DNA from: Lolium rigidum
Taxonomy: Eukaryota; Streptophyta; Magnoliopsida; Poales; Poaceae
DNA: 64,000 bases
Reading direction: 5' to 3'
NCBI RefSeq assembly: GCF_022539505.1
Contig: NC_061510.1
Coordinates: 229,783,322 to 229,847,321 of the forward strand
Position numbers and translations under genes: made by a program
Shown here: positions 1 to 12,415 of the stretch, one piece after another
Position numbering within the stretch: the first letter of the stretch is position 1
Layout of the letters: each line of letters opens with the position of its first letter
Notes under the pieces: model-generated
The model's input: only the letters and a program-made list of their open reading frames with translations
What the model was told of the DNA's origin: nothing
Database searches by the model: none

Positions 1-1498
1 TTGCGTCACACCGAACTTGTCGCCGCGGTACGAGGATGCGCTGCCGCATGGCGGCTTCAACCCCAACATCGTGTTCTACTCCCAGGGCGTACGACCAAGC
101 GATCCAGCGCCAGCCAGGCCTCGGTGCGGACGGCACACCGTTTACTGGGCGCAGGGGTCCACTCGAATTCCAGGGTGCTGGTGGTGAGGAGGATGAGGAG
201 GGGGGAGGGACGAGGGGGTGGAGGACGTCGCGGATGCCGCGGAGGATGCAGACGACCTCGTGGAGGTTGACGCCGCCGGCATGAGGAAGAAGAAGGCAGC
301 CTCGGGCACACGAGGCCCCAAGTGGAAGGTTCTGGAGGATGAATGTCTCTGCGAGTCGTGGTCGACGGTGAGCCATGACTCCATCATCGGCGCCAACCAA
401 AAGTACGGGTTGGGCGAGGATCAAGATGGAGTTCGATAAGCGCAAACTTGTCAACAAGGATTACCGCAAGATGACAATGAAGAGGAGCCAAAAGGCAATA
501 TCGACGCGATGGGCCATCATCCAGGCGTCGGTGAACATGTTCCATGGGTTCCATAACGAGGTCGAGACCAGAGGCGAGAGGGTCACAAACGTCAGCGATG
601 TGGTAGGCCTCTTTCTACGAAAAGTTTTAGCGCCTAGTTTAATCTCGATCTGATTGCGCTTCCTTTGATTAGTTCGACCACGCCATGGCGATGTATCAGA
701 AGCACTCAGAAGGGAATAAGTCTTCCGCGCTGATGCATTGCTATAGCAAGCTCAAAATGAACGAGAAATGGCGGTCGACCCGTCACTCGTTGTCGAAGGG
801 GAAAAATATCATTGATCTGGATGCGCCGCTCGCAACATCGGTAGGGCACCCCTATCGGCAACAAGGCTTCCAAGGCCGCCTTGGCCGACGCAGCGGCGAC
901 CGAGAAGACGCACGCGTCGATCACACAGTGTCTCGCCGAGGTCTCCTCGACCCTGCTCTCCCACGACAAAAAGGCCGACGAAAGGTGGGCGGCGCTGCTC
1001 AAGATGCAAGAGGAGAAGATGGAGCTCAAGAAACTCAAGGAGGATATGTCCCTGCTGACCGCGTCGACAGCTAGAATGTCTCCCCGGACGCGGGCGGCGC
1101 ATAACTTCTACAAAGGCATGATCTTCGACGACATCGAAGCCAAAATGGCGGCGGCTGAGGCAGCGGCAGCAACCCCACACCCGGAGCAAGAGCCGGCACC
1201 AGCAGGCGCGTCGTACACTTGCGTCAACAGCATCTGCATCGGCGATTGCCTCGACGTCGGCGATGGAGCAGGCACACCGACAAGGTCATCGTGATCGAAG
1301 GGCCTACGTCGACTCAGGATGCGCCGTCAGCCTCACTGAACCCCTTCTTCTAGTTTATGTTTAGATTGCACGCACCAGTCTGTAACATGATCGCGCGTCC
1401 AATATTTCGATCGGTTACTTCGATCGCGACGATGTTAACTATTTAAATTTTTGTTTGGGGGCTGCATTTGGGGGACGCGGCCGCTGGAGATGCTCTTA
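1..1498 (+). mobile_element. Harbinger-type TIR element, right end only
   Basis: The element is cut by the left window edge. Its right terminus is seen at 1471-1495, a GC-rich tip ending GGAGATGCTC, followed by TTA at 1496-1498. Read inward, the tip is GAGCATCTCC, the same outer terminus as the large element at 17743-61475, and a 3-bp T-A-rich target duplication (TTA/TAA) is the Harbinger rule. The left TIR and first TSD copy are outside the window, so membership rests on one end plus the NAM/SANT-like gene inside. Confidence 0.6.
2..1294 (+). pseudogene. NAM-associated C-terminal domain / SANT-like gene, broken and 5' truncated
   Basis: This resembles the plant family annotated as 'No apical meristem-associated, C-terminal domain' or 'glutathione S-transferase T3-like' proteins, related to the DNA-binding ORF1 of Harbinger elements. 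Pieces seen are a 5' part with YEDALPHGGFNPN in the second frame from base 2; a SANT-like core with WKVLEDECLCESW near 331-369; IKMEFDKRKLVNKDYRK from about 424; and a charged helical tail with KKADERWAALLKMQEEK near 970-1020. A plausible intron lies at 603-672 (GTAGGC...TTAG), joining NVSDV to FDHAMAMYQ. At least two frame breaks interrupt it, near 410-425 and near 849, so it is probably not functional. It likely belongs to the flanking TIR element, not to a host locus. Confidence 0.65.
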
Positions 1499-2229
1499 TC
1501 TCTTTCGTGATTGGCTTACCAGACTCGATATAATCCTGCAGCGGTACTATGATCTGTGGCTTATCAGTTCACCCTGTCAGGTACTCTCTCTACCTCCCAT
1601 ACTTTTTATTCAGTGGTTTTGTTCTTCTTCTCCGCTATAAAGCTCAACCATTCTAGCTGTACCCATTCTCTGAACTGTCTTTTTTTAACGAGCATATGTA
1701 CAAGCGCTATAAAGAAAGTTGGGGTTCTAGCGATTCAATCTTAAATCTCTAGGTAAATTATAGTAATACTAAGCAGCCTTGCAGCTTGCAGGCTAGTGGC
1801 CACATCAGAACAGGGTGACTTTGTAGACAGTGTTACACTACATATTTTGCGCAAGGTGCCCCCAAACTGTTGATGAGATGCAAGAACGCGTTGCTTCAGT
1901 AGGGACTGCTCTTTGACTTCCAACCATTCCTCTGTATCCTGCATCCATCAGTTTTCATCGTTCTGTAACACTCCACTTCTGCATTCAGTATCCTTCGTAA
2001 CAGGTAATCTAAAGTGTGCCCCTAGATCAATAGAGAGTACATATTTCATCCTCTTTCATGTCTTAACGTTTCTTGATTCATACCTAATTTGCACCCGTTG
2101 ATGATGCAAATGCAGCTGAGCTTTTGTGATCGGTGTGATAATCCTATCTGTTTGTTTGGCTGCTTAGCAAAGAGATCCTACTGGGATGGAACAATATGTA
2201 TGAACCCGCTCTCCTGCAGCACTCTAATC
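1499..2229. other. Intergenic, no supported gene
   Basis: AT-rich DNA between the Harbinger-type element and the first copy of the PPR duplication. Only short unrelated open frames are present. I recognise no protein, RNA gene or repeat in it. Confidence 0.5.
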
Positions 2230-5200
2230 AACACACTTTAATATGATTTCATCTTAGGGTTCTAGAGGCATAGATCCGCATGTCAGCAACATCGAATACC
2301 CAATTCAATCATACATGGTTCAGGTTTGACAGCACGATACATAAAAAACGGACGGCTGGGTGTAAAAAGAGCTTTTGGAAGTAAAGGAGAAGATCAACAC
2401 ATCCTCCTCCCCCTTATGGTTCTTCCATATCCTTTTTGCGGTTTTAAGATCAACAATGGGGAGACAAATTTCAAGGAGCAGGGAAAAGAGAAGGCAGGGA
2501 CAAAATCACAAGGCCCAATACCGAAAATGTCCTATGGTTCTAGGCAGCATCTCTTGATTTTGTTTACCCTTTGTTGGGAACATAAAATTATCATTTCGAG
2601 TTGTCCCTGTTAGAGGAGGCCACAAAAGGAAAGTGCCAAGGTTGGTGCTGGGTCTGAAATGTGTATACGTCTCTGTGTGAAAGTTTGTTTCTTTGTGTTT
2701 GCCATTCTGTACGTGTTAACAGCGTCAGATTTCCTTCTGAATGCTACAATGATGCAGAGCCTATCTTTAGTAACTTCCAGGAGCCTTTTGTGCCCGCAAG
2801 TAAAATGCTGAAAGAGTGACCAAACTGATGTATGCATAAAAACCATAAACTGTAGTCTCAGCACTGAGAGTTCCTGCACTGGATTTTTTTTCCGGAATGG
2901 GGGCAAAAGATTTGACCCAGTCTGTTAATTAAGGAGTTTAGCAAGTTTACAAAACTGACAAAATAAGTCTGGTTTACAAAAGCTTTTGTCGGTGCACTGG
3001 AACTTTCATAAGTCTGGTTTTTCAAATCCATCAACTATGCTTTAAAAAGATAAAATAAGGGTCTAGTTTTAACTCAGGTACTTAACCATCAGTTGAGAGA
3101 GGATAGCTGAAATGCTACAGATTGTAAGCAATATTTTCTGGTGATATATAGGGGGCCTGCTTACAAATATAAACCTATCAAGGAGCAGGATCATGTGAGT
3201 GTGATTCCAGAATCAGACAAACTCTTGCAAAAAAACAATGGGGAAAAAAGAGAGTACTGATACTAAGAAAAACAATGTTTTAACATTTCCCCTTCTTCTG
3301 ATAATAAGAACACTGTTTTAAGATTTCCCATTGTTCCGGGTGCTTCGTTACATGAAGAATCTGATATATGTTAATTTGTTTAAAACATTGGAAAAGACGC
3401 CATTGTTTTAAGAAAATGCAGCAAATTATAAAGAAGGAAAAGACTGAAATCGGGAAGCATAATACACGTCAAGGTTGAAAGGAAACTGCCTTTTAGTCCA
3501 GGCATTTAGAGTATCAGCAATTCGGCATAGAATTTTAGTAAGAAGAAAAAAGGGAGAGTAACTTGTCAATAGTTGGATTAGCTCAATAGAGGGACATATT
3601 CTGAGAAACAATTTTAACAGATGTATATCACTGATATGTTGAAGAATATGGTTTATTCGGGAGTTGGCCATATTCGGGAGTAAGTAAGCTTTGCTGAAAG
3701 TATATAATGCAAACTGAATTGGACAAATGCAATACATATTGAACAAACAACTATAGCTATCATAAAATTTCCAGCACTCAAGTTAGTCCACTTTTCCAAT
3801 ATATCTTGTGAGGCTGATGTTTGAAATACACGCAACCAACCAATACATATCACGAACAAATATTTGGAGCAATGGGTCTACTAAATCATGCACATACTTA
3901 TTTCTTAATTCTTATCAAGCTACATTGCAGCATGGAGAGGCAATTACAGAACTGCAGACTCTTATACCAAACTCTCCAGAAGAAAATTGGCAAATAACTC
4001 TTTATCGGACAATTCAAATTTCACGATAACTTCCAGGGTGATCACTAGCAAATGGAAATGAAATAAAGTCTTCCAGATAGATCCTTTGCCACTCTATCTC
4101 ATGGTTAAATGGTCACTTCATACTATTTCTGTTTACATTTCAGAAGATAAGCTAGTTCAACACTTTGAAAAGTACTAACACTCAAAACCAAAACAAAAAA
4201 CTAATAACACTTCATTCAAGTTTCTTTGTGATACGTGGATTCATTCAACTAATATACGCATGCTTCATTCAATTTTCTTTGTGATATGCGGCTCCATTGA
4301 AGTGTGATTTCATCTTAAGGAAATAAGGACTAGATCGCAGCTACATAATGTTCAGAAATTAAATTAAAAATAGATGTGCTACTGCTAACTATCAATATCA
4401 ACATTGATAGTGGCAACCTACATGTATACTCACTCCAGGATAGAAGGCATTACTCACATTTCTTTGTTCTTGTCAGCTAGTTGTGTAATGTTGTGAGATT
4501 TACAATTTCGAATAAGCCAATTGATTGCATATCGTATGAATTGAGATGCCTAGGAGAAAGACTTGGGGGCATATGAGGTGGTGTGCTAGGCAGCCCAAGT
4601 TTCACCACTCTCTTAATAAAATACCACAGCGGTTCCTCCCACCGTTGAAGTAAGAGAATTGAGGTGCCTACTGTCTAGTGCCTATATTGGTCTTGAACTA
4701 ACCACAAGAATGTATTCCACATTGGGTATAACTCTATAGGAAAAGAGCACTGAACAAAGCTACCACCTATTCAGTTCACCATCCTAAATAAATGTTGAAG
4801 AAGCTGGAAACACAAAAATATAGCTTAAGTGATTACCTGTAAATACCAAATCCCATGATATTGATAAGATTGGTCAATGCATAGAGCCTTCCCATATAGG
4901 TCTTCTCTGTGGTTTCCCCTCTCGGTTGTTGGTGTATATTCAGAGTTAACTCATAATACGAGCACGCATATGTCAACTTGAACTTGGTTCTTCTATTAGA
5001 CTCTGCCCTGGCGCCTTCTGCGCACTCATCCTCCTCATCAGTTTCCTCACATCCCCTGCCTCCTCCCATCGTCCTGTTTCTGCATAAAGATTGGCCAGCA
5101 GCACATAATTCCCTGAATTCCAAGGTTCCAGACGAATAAGCTCTTTGAGAGCTACCTCGGCAATGCCAAGCCCAGCATGGGAACGGCAGGCGCTTAGAAG

Positions 5201-6117
5201 CGATCCCCATATTGCAGCATTAGGCCCCATTGGCATCTCTTGAATCAGTGCATGCGCCTTGTCGAGAAGACCGGACCTTCCAAGTAAATCTACCATACAC
5301 CCATAGTGTTCGATTTCCGCCTCAATCCCATGCTCTGACTGCATACTCTGGAAGATCCCCTGCCCAATATCCACCGCCCCAGCATGGGCACAGCAACTAA
5401 GCACCCCCAGGAAAGTCACAGCATTGGGAGCCTCTCCGGACCTCAACATCTCCTGGAACAGCTCGATTCCCCTTAATCCCTTGTCCATTCAACGAAAACC
5501 CTGAGATCATCGTGTTCCAGCTCACCGCGCTCCGCTGTCGCATCCCTTGGAACACCTCTGTGGCGCTGCTAAGGTCACCACACTTGCAATGCATATCAAC
5601 CTCCGCATTTGCAACGTGCACGGACCTATCTAAAATACCTGTTTTACATGCGTACTCGTGTGCCCACCTCCCGGCACCAGCGTTCCCCGTCCTCCCGCAA
5701 GCAGGCAGCGCCGCGGCAAGTGTCCCATCATCTGGCACCACCTCGCCCTCCCGCACCATGTCTTCGAAATACCGCACTGCCATGTCGTCCCTCCCACACC
5801 CCGCGCACCCCGCGATCATAGCGTTCCAGGAAACCACGCTTCTCCTGGAGCGCTTGAACTGCTGCATTTCGTCGAACAGGTGGCGTGCGGCGAAGAGATC
5901 CTTGGCTTTCAGATAGGCAGAGATGAGCGTGTTGTAGCCGACGGCACACTTGTTCTGCTGAGGCATTTCGTCGAACAGGGTTTGTGTGTGCGGTAGAGGA
6001 TAGGGCTTGAGGAGCGCGAGGGAGATGGCGTGGTGGGAGAGGAAGCCGAGGCGGAGGAGGAGCGCGTGGAGGGACGAGATGAGCGTGAAGGAGGGGGTGG
6101 AGCCGAGCAGAGGGAGG
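2230..6117. repeat. Segmental duplication, copy 1 (about 3.9 kb)
   Basis: This segment aligns by eye along its length with 8522-12415 in the same orientation. Matching landmarks include the start AACACACTTTAATATGATTT, the ACATAAAATTATCA-type stretch near 2580/8885, and the PPR coding end at 4973/11272. It differs from copy 2 by lacking the SINE, by having 118 bp between two TGCACTGGA repeats (2875 and 2993) that copy 2 lacks, and by small indels near 4200-4300. The match stops inside PPR coding sequence at about 6117, so only part of the gene was copied. Confidence 0.85.
4973..6117 (-). pseudogene. PPR protein pseudogene (truncated duplicate)
   Basis: This is a close copy of the C-terminal two thirds of the PPR gene at 11272-12819. 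It keeps PLS-type repeats (for example VVSWNAMIAGCAGCGR and GYNTLISAYLKAKD) and the C-terminal E-type region ending LIEEPSSS. The duplication border at about 6117 removes the first roughly 130-140 codons, and the apparent ATG at 6155 lies in unrelated flanking DNA. One extra T near 5466 (GATTCCCC against AATCCCC in copy 2) shifts the frame between the repeats and the C-terminal part. It is very unlikely to make a working PPR protein; any transcript would be antisense-free but out of frame. Confidence 0.85.
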
Positions 6118-7495
6118 GAAGGGAGTAAAACAATTTTCCATTTTATAGTGTTCAATGATTATTGGAGGCTCCTAAAACCGAAGAGCAGCTTATTAACCAG
6201 GTTAAAGGAAGTCCTGATACTGGCGGAGTGCTGTTTCTTTTATACTCTGTCAAATACACATTTGTCTTGGAAATGAAGTTGGATGAAGATAACATCTGAC
6301 CATTTTATCAAGAATGTGTATAAACTATCTTTTATACACATTTTGAAACTCACAGTTTAACAGTAAGAGTACCTGTCGACAGCATGCAATCCAAGGTGGC
6401 CAACAGAAATACAATGTACTACTATATGCATGTATTCATTCTTGTTAACATTTTGCTATTAGCAAATTCAACCAAGACAGAGCAGTGACTGTCACTAACC
6501 GCGTGGACTTTCCAACTTTCACTGGAAAAAAGCAGCTCCATTTCCATGCTTTGGCTTACAATGATGGGGGCATCTCCAGATACCTCCTTTGTTGGGCTAA
6601 TTCGGTCCCAGGTACCCGCTCAACAACTTTTCTCCATGTTCTTTATTTGCCGCAGATCAACACGCAGCTGCCGCCCTGCTTCGTACAAACCAGCAAAATG
6701 CCTATGATTAAAGCCACACTAAAATAGCAAACACAACAAGTCTTTTCACACTCTTAATGGATAATCTTTTCACGGTAAAGCTACAATGTGATCAAATAAG
6801 ATCGCCAAGGCAATGAAAGGACCTGGGAATACATTATATATGCTGGTAGGTATACTAGTAGTGCTTTACTGCTAATTGTGATGCCATAACAGCACTTTAA
6901 TCTCCAAATCTTCTTTTCAAAGCTAAAGGTTATATGTTACACTACTAGTACTGAATGATTGTTCATATTCAATCGATCTAATGATACCTGTGGCAGATTA
7001 AGAATTTGATGTGGCACCGGTTTAGGAGTACATATCTCCTCCAGTGGATCCTCTGTGAGTGCAGCCATATCGCCGATAGAGGTTACCTGCTCCCTGGAAC
7101 AGTCCAGGGGCACCGAGCAGAGGCAGGTCAACAGCTGTCTCGCCCCCGCCGGCCTCCGATGTCGCCGCCGACCTGCACCGTGCAACAGCCGATGTCGATC
7201 CCCAGACGTGGAGAGGGGAGGCTTTGTATGTGGTCCTCTCCACTCCGTGGCAACACGGGGGAGCATACAGTCACTGGGAGTAAACAAGTACTAGCAAGTT
7301 GGTGAAGCGCTGATAAAACAATGTCACACAGAAAGAAATGCCGCCAGTCACCAGTGCCTCCTCCTAAGCATTTGTGGGGACCTGAAACGCATCAAAACGA
7401 GAGCGGATTAGAGAGAATCCAAAGGTGGGTTGCATGCATGTGGATGTGATTGTGCAAGCAAAGAGAGTATATGCAGTTGGCAACTAGGGAGGGAT
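6118..7495. other. Spacer between duplicated copies, no supported gene
   Basis: Unique DNA between the duplicated segment and the LINE-like insertion. A GC-richer island at about 7020-7290 is open in several frames, for example 6937-7287 on the minus strand, but none looks like a known domain. It could be a gene fragment or an old promoter island, and I do not call a gene. Confidence 0.4.
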
Positions 7496-7504
7496 AGTAT
7501 CCGG

Positions 7505-8129
7505 ATGCTTGGAGGTCAGTCTCGGTGATTGTCGTCCTTCGATGGCGTATGAGGTTCTCGTTGCCTCGTGTTGTGCCCAGGCTTGCTCATTCGGTGATGG
7601 CGGAGGCAAGAGGAAGTGCGGAGTTCGTCTCGGTGGAACTTTGCCCTTCGGTGATGTCGGCGGCTTTCGGTGTCGCGATGTAACCTTGGCAGTGGGATGC
7701 CCTTCGACGACTGTTGCGACCTTCCTAGTTCGAGGCCATGAGGATGTGCAGCGACTGTCTTGGTGGAACTCTGCCCTTCTGTGGTGTTTGCGGCTCTCGG
7801 CGTCGCGTCACGACCTCGGTAGTGGGATGCCTTTCGACAATGGCTGCGATGCTCCTAGTTCTTTCAAGGTGTAGAGTAATTGCAGGGCAAGCGAGTTTCG
7901 TTTCTTTGCGCTGCCTCGACTTCAAGATCCTTTCGGCTTATCCTTCAACACCCCTTCCTGCTCTTCTTGGTCTGTTCCATTGTTGTTGGATGCTTAGTTG
8001 CTAGGCTTAGCGGTGTTATTTCTGTTTTCTCCTTTCTCCTTCAAACTTGTAATTTGACTCTGTACTTGAGACTTGGCTGAATATATGTTCAGGCTGGCTT
8101 ATGCCCGCCGTAGTTACAGTAAAAAAAAA
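7505..8129 (+). mobile_element. LINE-like or retroposon insertion with poly(A) tail
   Basis: The 3' end is a run of ten A at 8121-8130 after a conserved-looking tail (GGCTTATGCCCGCCG). An imperfect target duplication flanks it: AGTATCCGG at 7496-7504 and AGTATCTGG at 8130-8138. A tail plus a short TSD without LTRs or TIRs indicates target-primed reverse transcription. The body holds two diverged units of about 100 bp at 7632 and 7762 (period about 130 bp, GGTGGAACT...CTCCTAGTTC). No RT or endonuclease is present, so it is a 5'-truncated LINE 3' end or a non-autonomous relative. Confidence 0.6.
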
Positions 8130-8138
8130 AGTATCTGG

Positions 8139-8521
8139 GACACTGCCAAGTGCCAATAAACCTATGCAGCTGCAACTGTATAGTGCACAGACATGTTGGC
8201 CAAGGAGATGAGCACCCAATGTCAAGTACACAGATGCGTTTACATCTGTCATACGATACTCCCAAGTATTTATACAAGTAGATTTTAGATAAATCCGTAG
8301 CTTGACATTATACTTTTTTCACCCTTCAAAAGATTTTTTGTACTGTAATCTAGAAAGCTATGGGATATTTCAGTAATCAAATTAAAAAAACGAAAAGGAA
8401 TACCCAAAAATATATATTTGTGTGATCAATGTTGTTAACTCTCTCGGCAGCATCCTGGAGGATATTTGTGTGATATATTTTAATCCCATAGATTTTAGTA
8501 CAACGTCTTTGACCTTAAGGG
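8139..8521. other. Intergenic, no supported gene
   Basis: AT-rich spacer between the LINE-like insert and the second duplicated segment. Nothing recognisable was seen. Confidence 0.5.
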
Positions 8522-11500
8522 AACACACTTTAATATGATTTCAACTTACGGTTCTAGAGACATAGATCCACATGTCAGCAACATCGATGCCACGCATAAA
8601 AATACCCAATTCAATCATACGTGGTTCAGATTTGACAGCACGATACATAAAAACGGACGGCTGGGTGTAAAAAGGGCTTTTGGAAGTAAAGGAGAAGATC
8701 AACACATGCTCCTCCCCCTTATGGTTCTTCCATGTCCTTTTTGCGGTTTTTAAGATCAGTGGGGAGACAAATTTCAAGGAGCAGGGAAAAGAGAAGGCAG
8801 GGACAAAAACACAAGGCCCAATACCGGAAATTTCCTATGGTTCTAGGCAGCATCTCTTGATTTTTTTTACCCTTTGTTGGGAACTTAAAATTATCATTTC
8901 GAGTTGTCCCTGTTAGAGGAGCCCACAAAAGGAAAGTGCCAAGGTTGGTGCTGGGCCCGAAATGTGTATAGGTCTCTGTGTGAAAGTTTGTTTCTTTGCG
9001 TTTGCCATTCTGTACGTGTTAACAGCGTCAAATTTTGTGCCCGCAAGTAAAATGCTGAAAGAGCGACCAAACTGATGTATGCATACACACCATAAACTGT
9101 AGTCTCAGCAGTGAGAGTTCCTGCACTGGAACTTTCATAAGTCTGGTTTTTCAAATCCATCAACTATGCTTTAGAAAGATAAAATAAGGGTCTAGTTTTA
9201 AACTTAATTAGGTACTTAACCATCAGTTGAGAGAGAACAGCTGAAATGCTACAGATTGTAAGCAATATGTTTCTGGTGCTATATAGGGGGGCCCGCATAC
9301 AAATATAAAACTATCAAGGAGCAGGATCATGTGACTGTGATTCCAGAATCAGACAAACTCTTGCAAAATACAATGGGGAAAAAAGAGAGTACTGATACTA
9401 AGAAAAAAAAAAAGGACGTACCCAGTGCTGAGAGCTCCCGCACTGTGCGGGGTCTGGGGAAGGTGTTAGTGGCAAGCCTTACCCTCACGAAGTGCAATGT
9501 GAGGAGACCGCGACTCGAACCTGGGACCTCTCGGTCACAGGCGGTGAGGCTCTACCGCTGCACCAGGCCCGCCCTTCAGTACTGATACTAAGAAGAACAA
9601 TGTTTTAACATTTCCCCTTCTTCTGATACTAAGAACACTATTTTAAGATTTCCCATTGTTCCGTGTGCTTCGTTACATGAAGAATCTGATATATGTTAAT
9701 TTGTTTAAAACATTGGAAAAGACACCATTGTTTTAAGCAAATGCGGCGAATCATAAAGGAAAAGACTGATATCAGGAAGCATAATACACGTCAAGGTTGA
9801 CAGGGAACTGCTTCTACTCCAGGCATTTAGAGTATCAGCAATTCGGCATAGAATTTTAGTAAAAAGAAAATATGGGAGAGTAACTTGTCAATAGTTGGAT
9901 TAGCTCAATAGAGGGACATATTCTGAGAAACAATTTTAGCAGATGTATATCACTGATATGTTGAAGAATATGGTTTATTCGGGAGTTGGCCATATTCGGG
10001 AATAAGTAAGCTTTGCTGAAAGTATATAATACGCAAACTGAATTGGACAAATGCAATACATATTGAACGAACAACTATAGCTATCATAAAATTTCCAGCA
10101 CTCAAGTTAGTCCACTTTTCCAATATATCTTGTGACGTTTGATGTTCGAAAATCACGCAACCAACCAATACATATCACGAACAAATATTTGGAGCAATGA
10201 GGTCACATACTTATTTCTTAATTCTTATTAAGCTACATTGCAGCATGGAGAGGGCAATTACAGAACTGCAGACTCTTATACCAAACTCTCCAGAAGAAAA
10301 TTGGCAAATAACTCTTTATCAGACAATTCAAATTTCACGATAACTTCCAGGGTGATCACTAGCAAATGGAAATGAAATAAAGTCTTCCAGATAGATCCTT
10401 TGCCACTCTATCTCATGGTTAAACGGTCACTTCATACTATTTCTGTTTACATTTGAGAAGATGGGCTAGTTCAACACTTTGAAAAGTAATAACACTCAAA
10501 ACCAAAACAAAAAACTAATATACGCATGCTTCATTCAACTTTCTTTGTGATACGCGGCTTCATTCAACATTGGTAAAAGTAATCAGAATATGCCCATTAA
10601 AGTGTGATTTCATCTTAAGGAAATAAGGACTAGATCGCAGCTACATAACATTCAGAAATTAAATTAAACATAGATGTGCTACTGCTAAACCATCAATATC
10701 ACCATTGATTGTGGCAAACTACACGTATACTCACTCCAGGATAGAAGGCATTATTCACATTTCTTTGTTCTTGTCAGCTAGTTGTGTAATGTTGTGAGAT
10801 TTCCAATTTCGAATAAGCCAATTGATTGCATATCATATGAATTGAGGTGCCTACGAGAAAGACTTGGGGGCTTATTGGCTAGCATATGAGGTGGTGTGCT
10901 AGGCCACTCTCTTAATAAATACCACAGGGGTTGCTCCCACCGTTGAAATAAGAGAATTGAGGTGCCTACTGTCTAATGCCTATATTGGTCTTGAACTAAC
11001 CATAACAATGTATTCCACACTGGGTATAACTATATAGGAAAATAGCACTGAACAAATCTACCACCTATTCAGTTCACCATCCTAAATAAATGTTGAAGAA
11101 GCTGGAAACATAAAAATATAGCTTAAGTGATTACCTGTAAATACCACATCCCATGATATTGATAAGATTGGCCAATGCACAGAGCCTTCCCCTATAGGTC
11201 TTCTCTGTTGTTTACCCGCTTGGTTGTAGGTGTATATTCAGAGTTAACTCATAATACGAGCACATATTTTGTCAACTTGAACTTGGTTCTTCTATTAGAC
11301 TCTGCCCTGGCTCCTTGTGAGCACTCATCCTCCTCATCAGTTTTCTCACATCCCCTGCCTCATCCCACCGTCCTGTTTGTGCATAAAGATTGGCCAGCAG
11401 CACATAATTCCCTGAATTCCAAGGTTCCAGACTAATAAGCTCTTTGAGAGCTACCTCGGCAATGCCAAGCCCAGCATGGGAACGGCATGCGCTTAGAAGC

Positions 11501-12415
11501 GATCCCCATATTGCAGCGTTAGACCTCATTGGCATCTCTTGAATCAGTGCATGCGCCTTCTCGAGAAGACCGGACCTTCCAAGTAAATCTACCATACACC
11601 CATAGTGTTCGATTTCCGCCTCAATCCCATGGTCTGACTGCATACTCTGGAAGATCCCCTGCCCAATATCCACCGCCCCAGCATGGGCACAGCAACTAAG
11701 CACCCCCAGGAAAGTCACTGCGTTGGGAGCCTTTCCAGACCTCACCATCTCCTGGAACAGCTCAATCCCCTTAATCCCTTGCCCATTCAATGAAAACCCT
11801 GAGATCATCGTGTTCCAGCTCACCACGCTCCGCTGTCGCATCCCTTGGAACACCTCTGTGGCGCTGTTAAGGTCACCGCACTTGCAATGCATATCAACCA
11901 CCGCATTTGCAACATACACCGACCTATCTAAAATACCCGTTGTAGATGCGTACTCGTGTGCCCACCTCCCGGCACCAGCGTTCCCTGTCCTCCCACAAGC
12001 AGGCAGCGCCGCGGCAAGTGTCCCATCATCTGGCGCCACCTCGCCCTCCCGCACCATGTCTTCGAAATACCGCACTGCCGTCTCGTCCCTCCCGCACCAC
12101 GCGCACCCCGCGATCATAGCGTTCCAGGACACCACGCTTCTCCTGGAGCGCTTGAACCGCTGCATTTCGTCGAACAGATGGCGTGCGGCGAAGAGATCCT
12201 TGGCTTTCAGGTAGGCGGTGATGAGCGTGTTGTAGGCGACGGCGCACTTGTTCTGCTGGGGCATTTCGTCGAACAGGGTTTGTATGTGGGGTAGAGGGTA
12301 GGGCTTGAGGAGCGCGAGGGAGATGGCGTGGTGGGAGAGGAAGCCGAGGCGGAGGAGGAGCGCGTGCAGGGACGAGAGGAGCGGGAAGGAGGGGGTGGAG
12401 CCGAGCAGAGGGAGG
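8522..12415. repeat. Segmental duplication, copy 2 (about 3.9 kb)
   Basis: Second copy of the segment at 2230-6117, same orientation. The match runs from AACACACTTTAATATG at 8522 to the PPR codons ending at about 12415, beyond which the PPR gene continues with no counterpart in copy 1. Copy 2 carries a SINE that copy 1 lacks and has lost 118 bp between TGCACTGGA repeats at 9122. Because this copy holds the longer open gene, it is probably the parental locus. Confidence 0.85.
9405..9577 (-). mobile_element. Au-like SINE
   Basis: On the minus strand this reads as a tRNA-derived SINE: a 5' head GGGCGGGCCTGGTGCAGCGG with a pol III A-box region (plus-strand 9550-9565), a B box GGTTCGAGTC (plus-strand 9512-9521), and a 3' end running into a T tract (plus-strand A run at about 9400-9413). 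A 17-bp perfect target duplication, AGTACTGATACTAAGAA, lies at 9388-9404 and 9578-9594. Duplication copy 1 (near 3250) has the empty site. The head and the GGGTACGTCC-T tail match my memory of the Au SINE family of grasses. Confidence 0.88.

Noticed and set aside
6007..6276. Open frame crossing the end of duplication copy 1
   Set aside because: It is antisense to the PPR pseudogene and runs into unrelated DNA; no recognisable domain.
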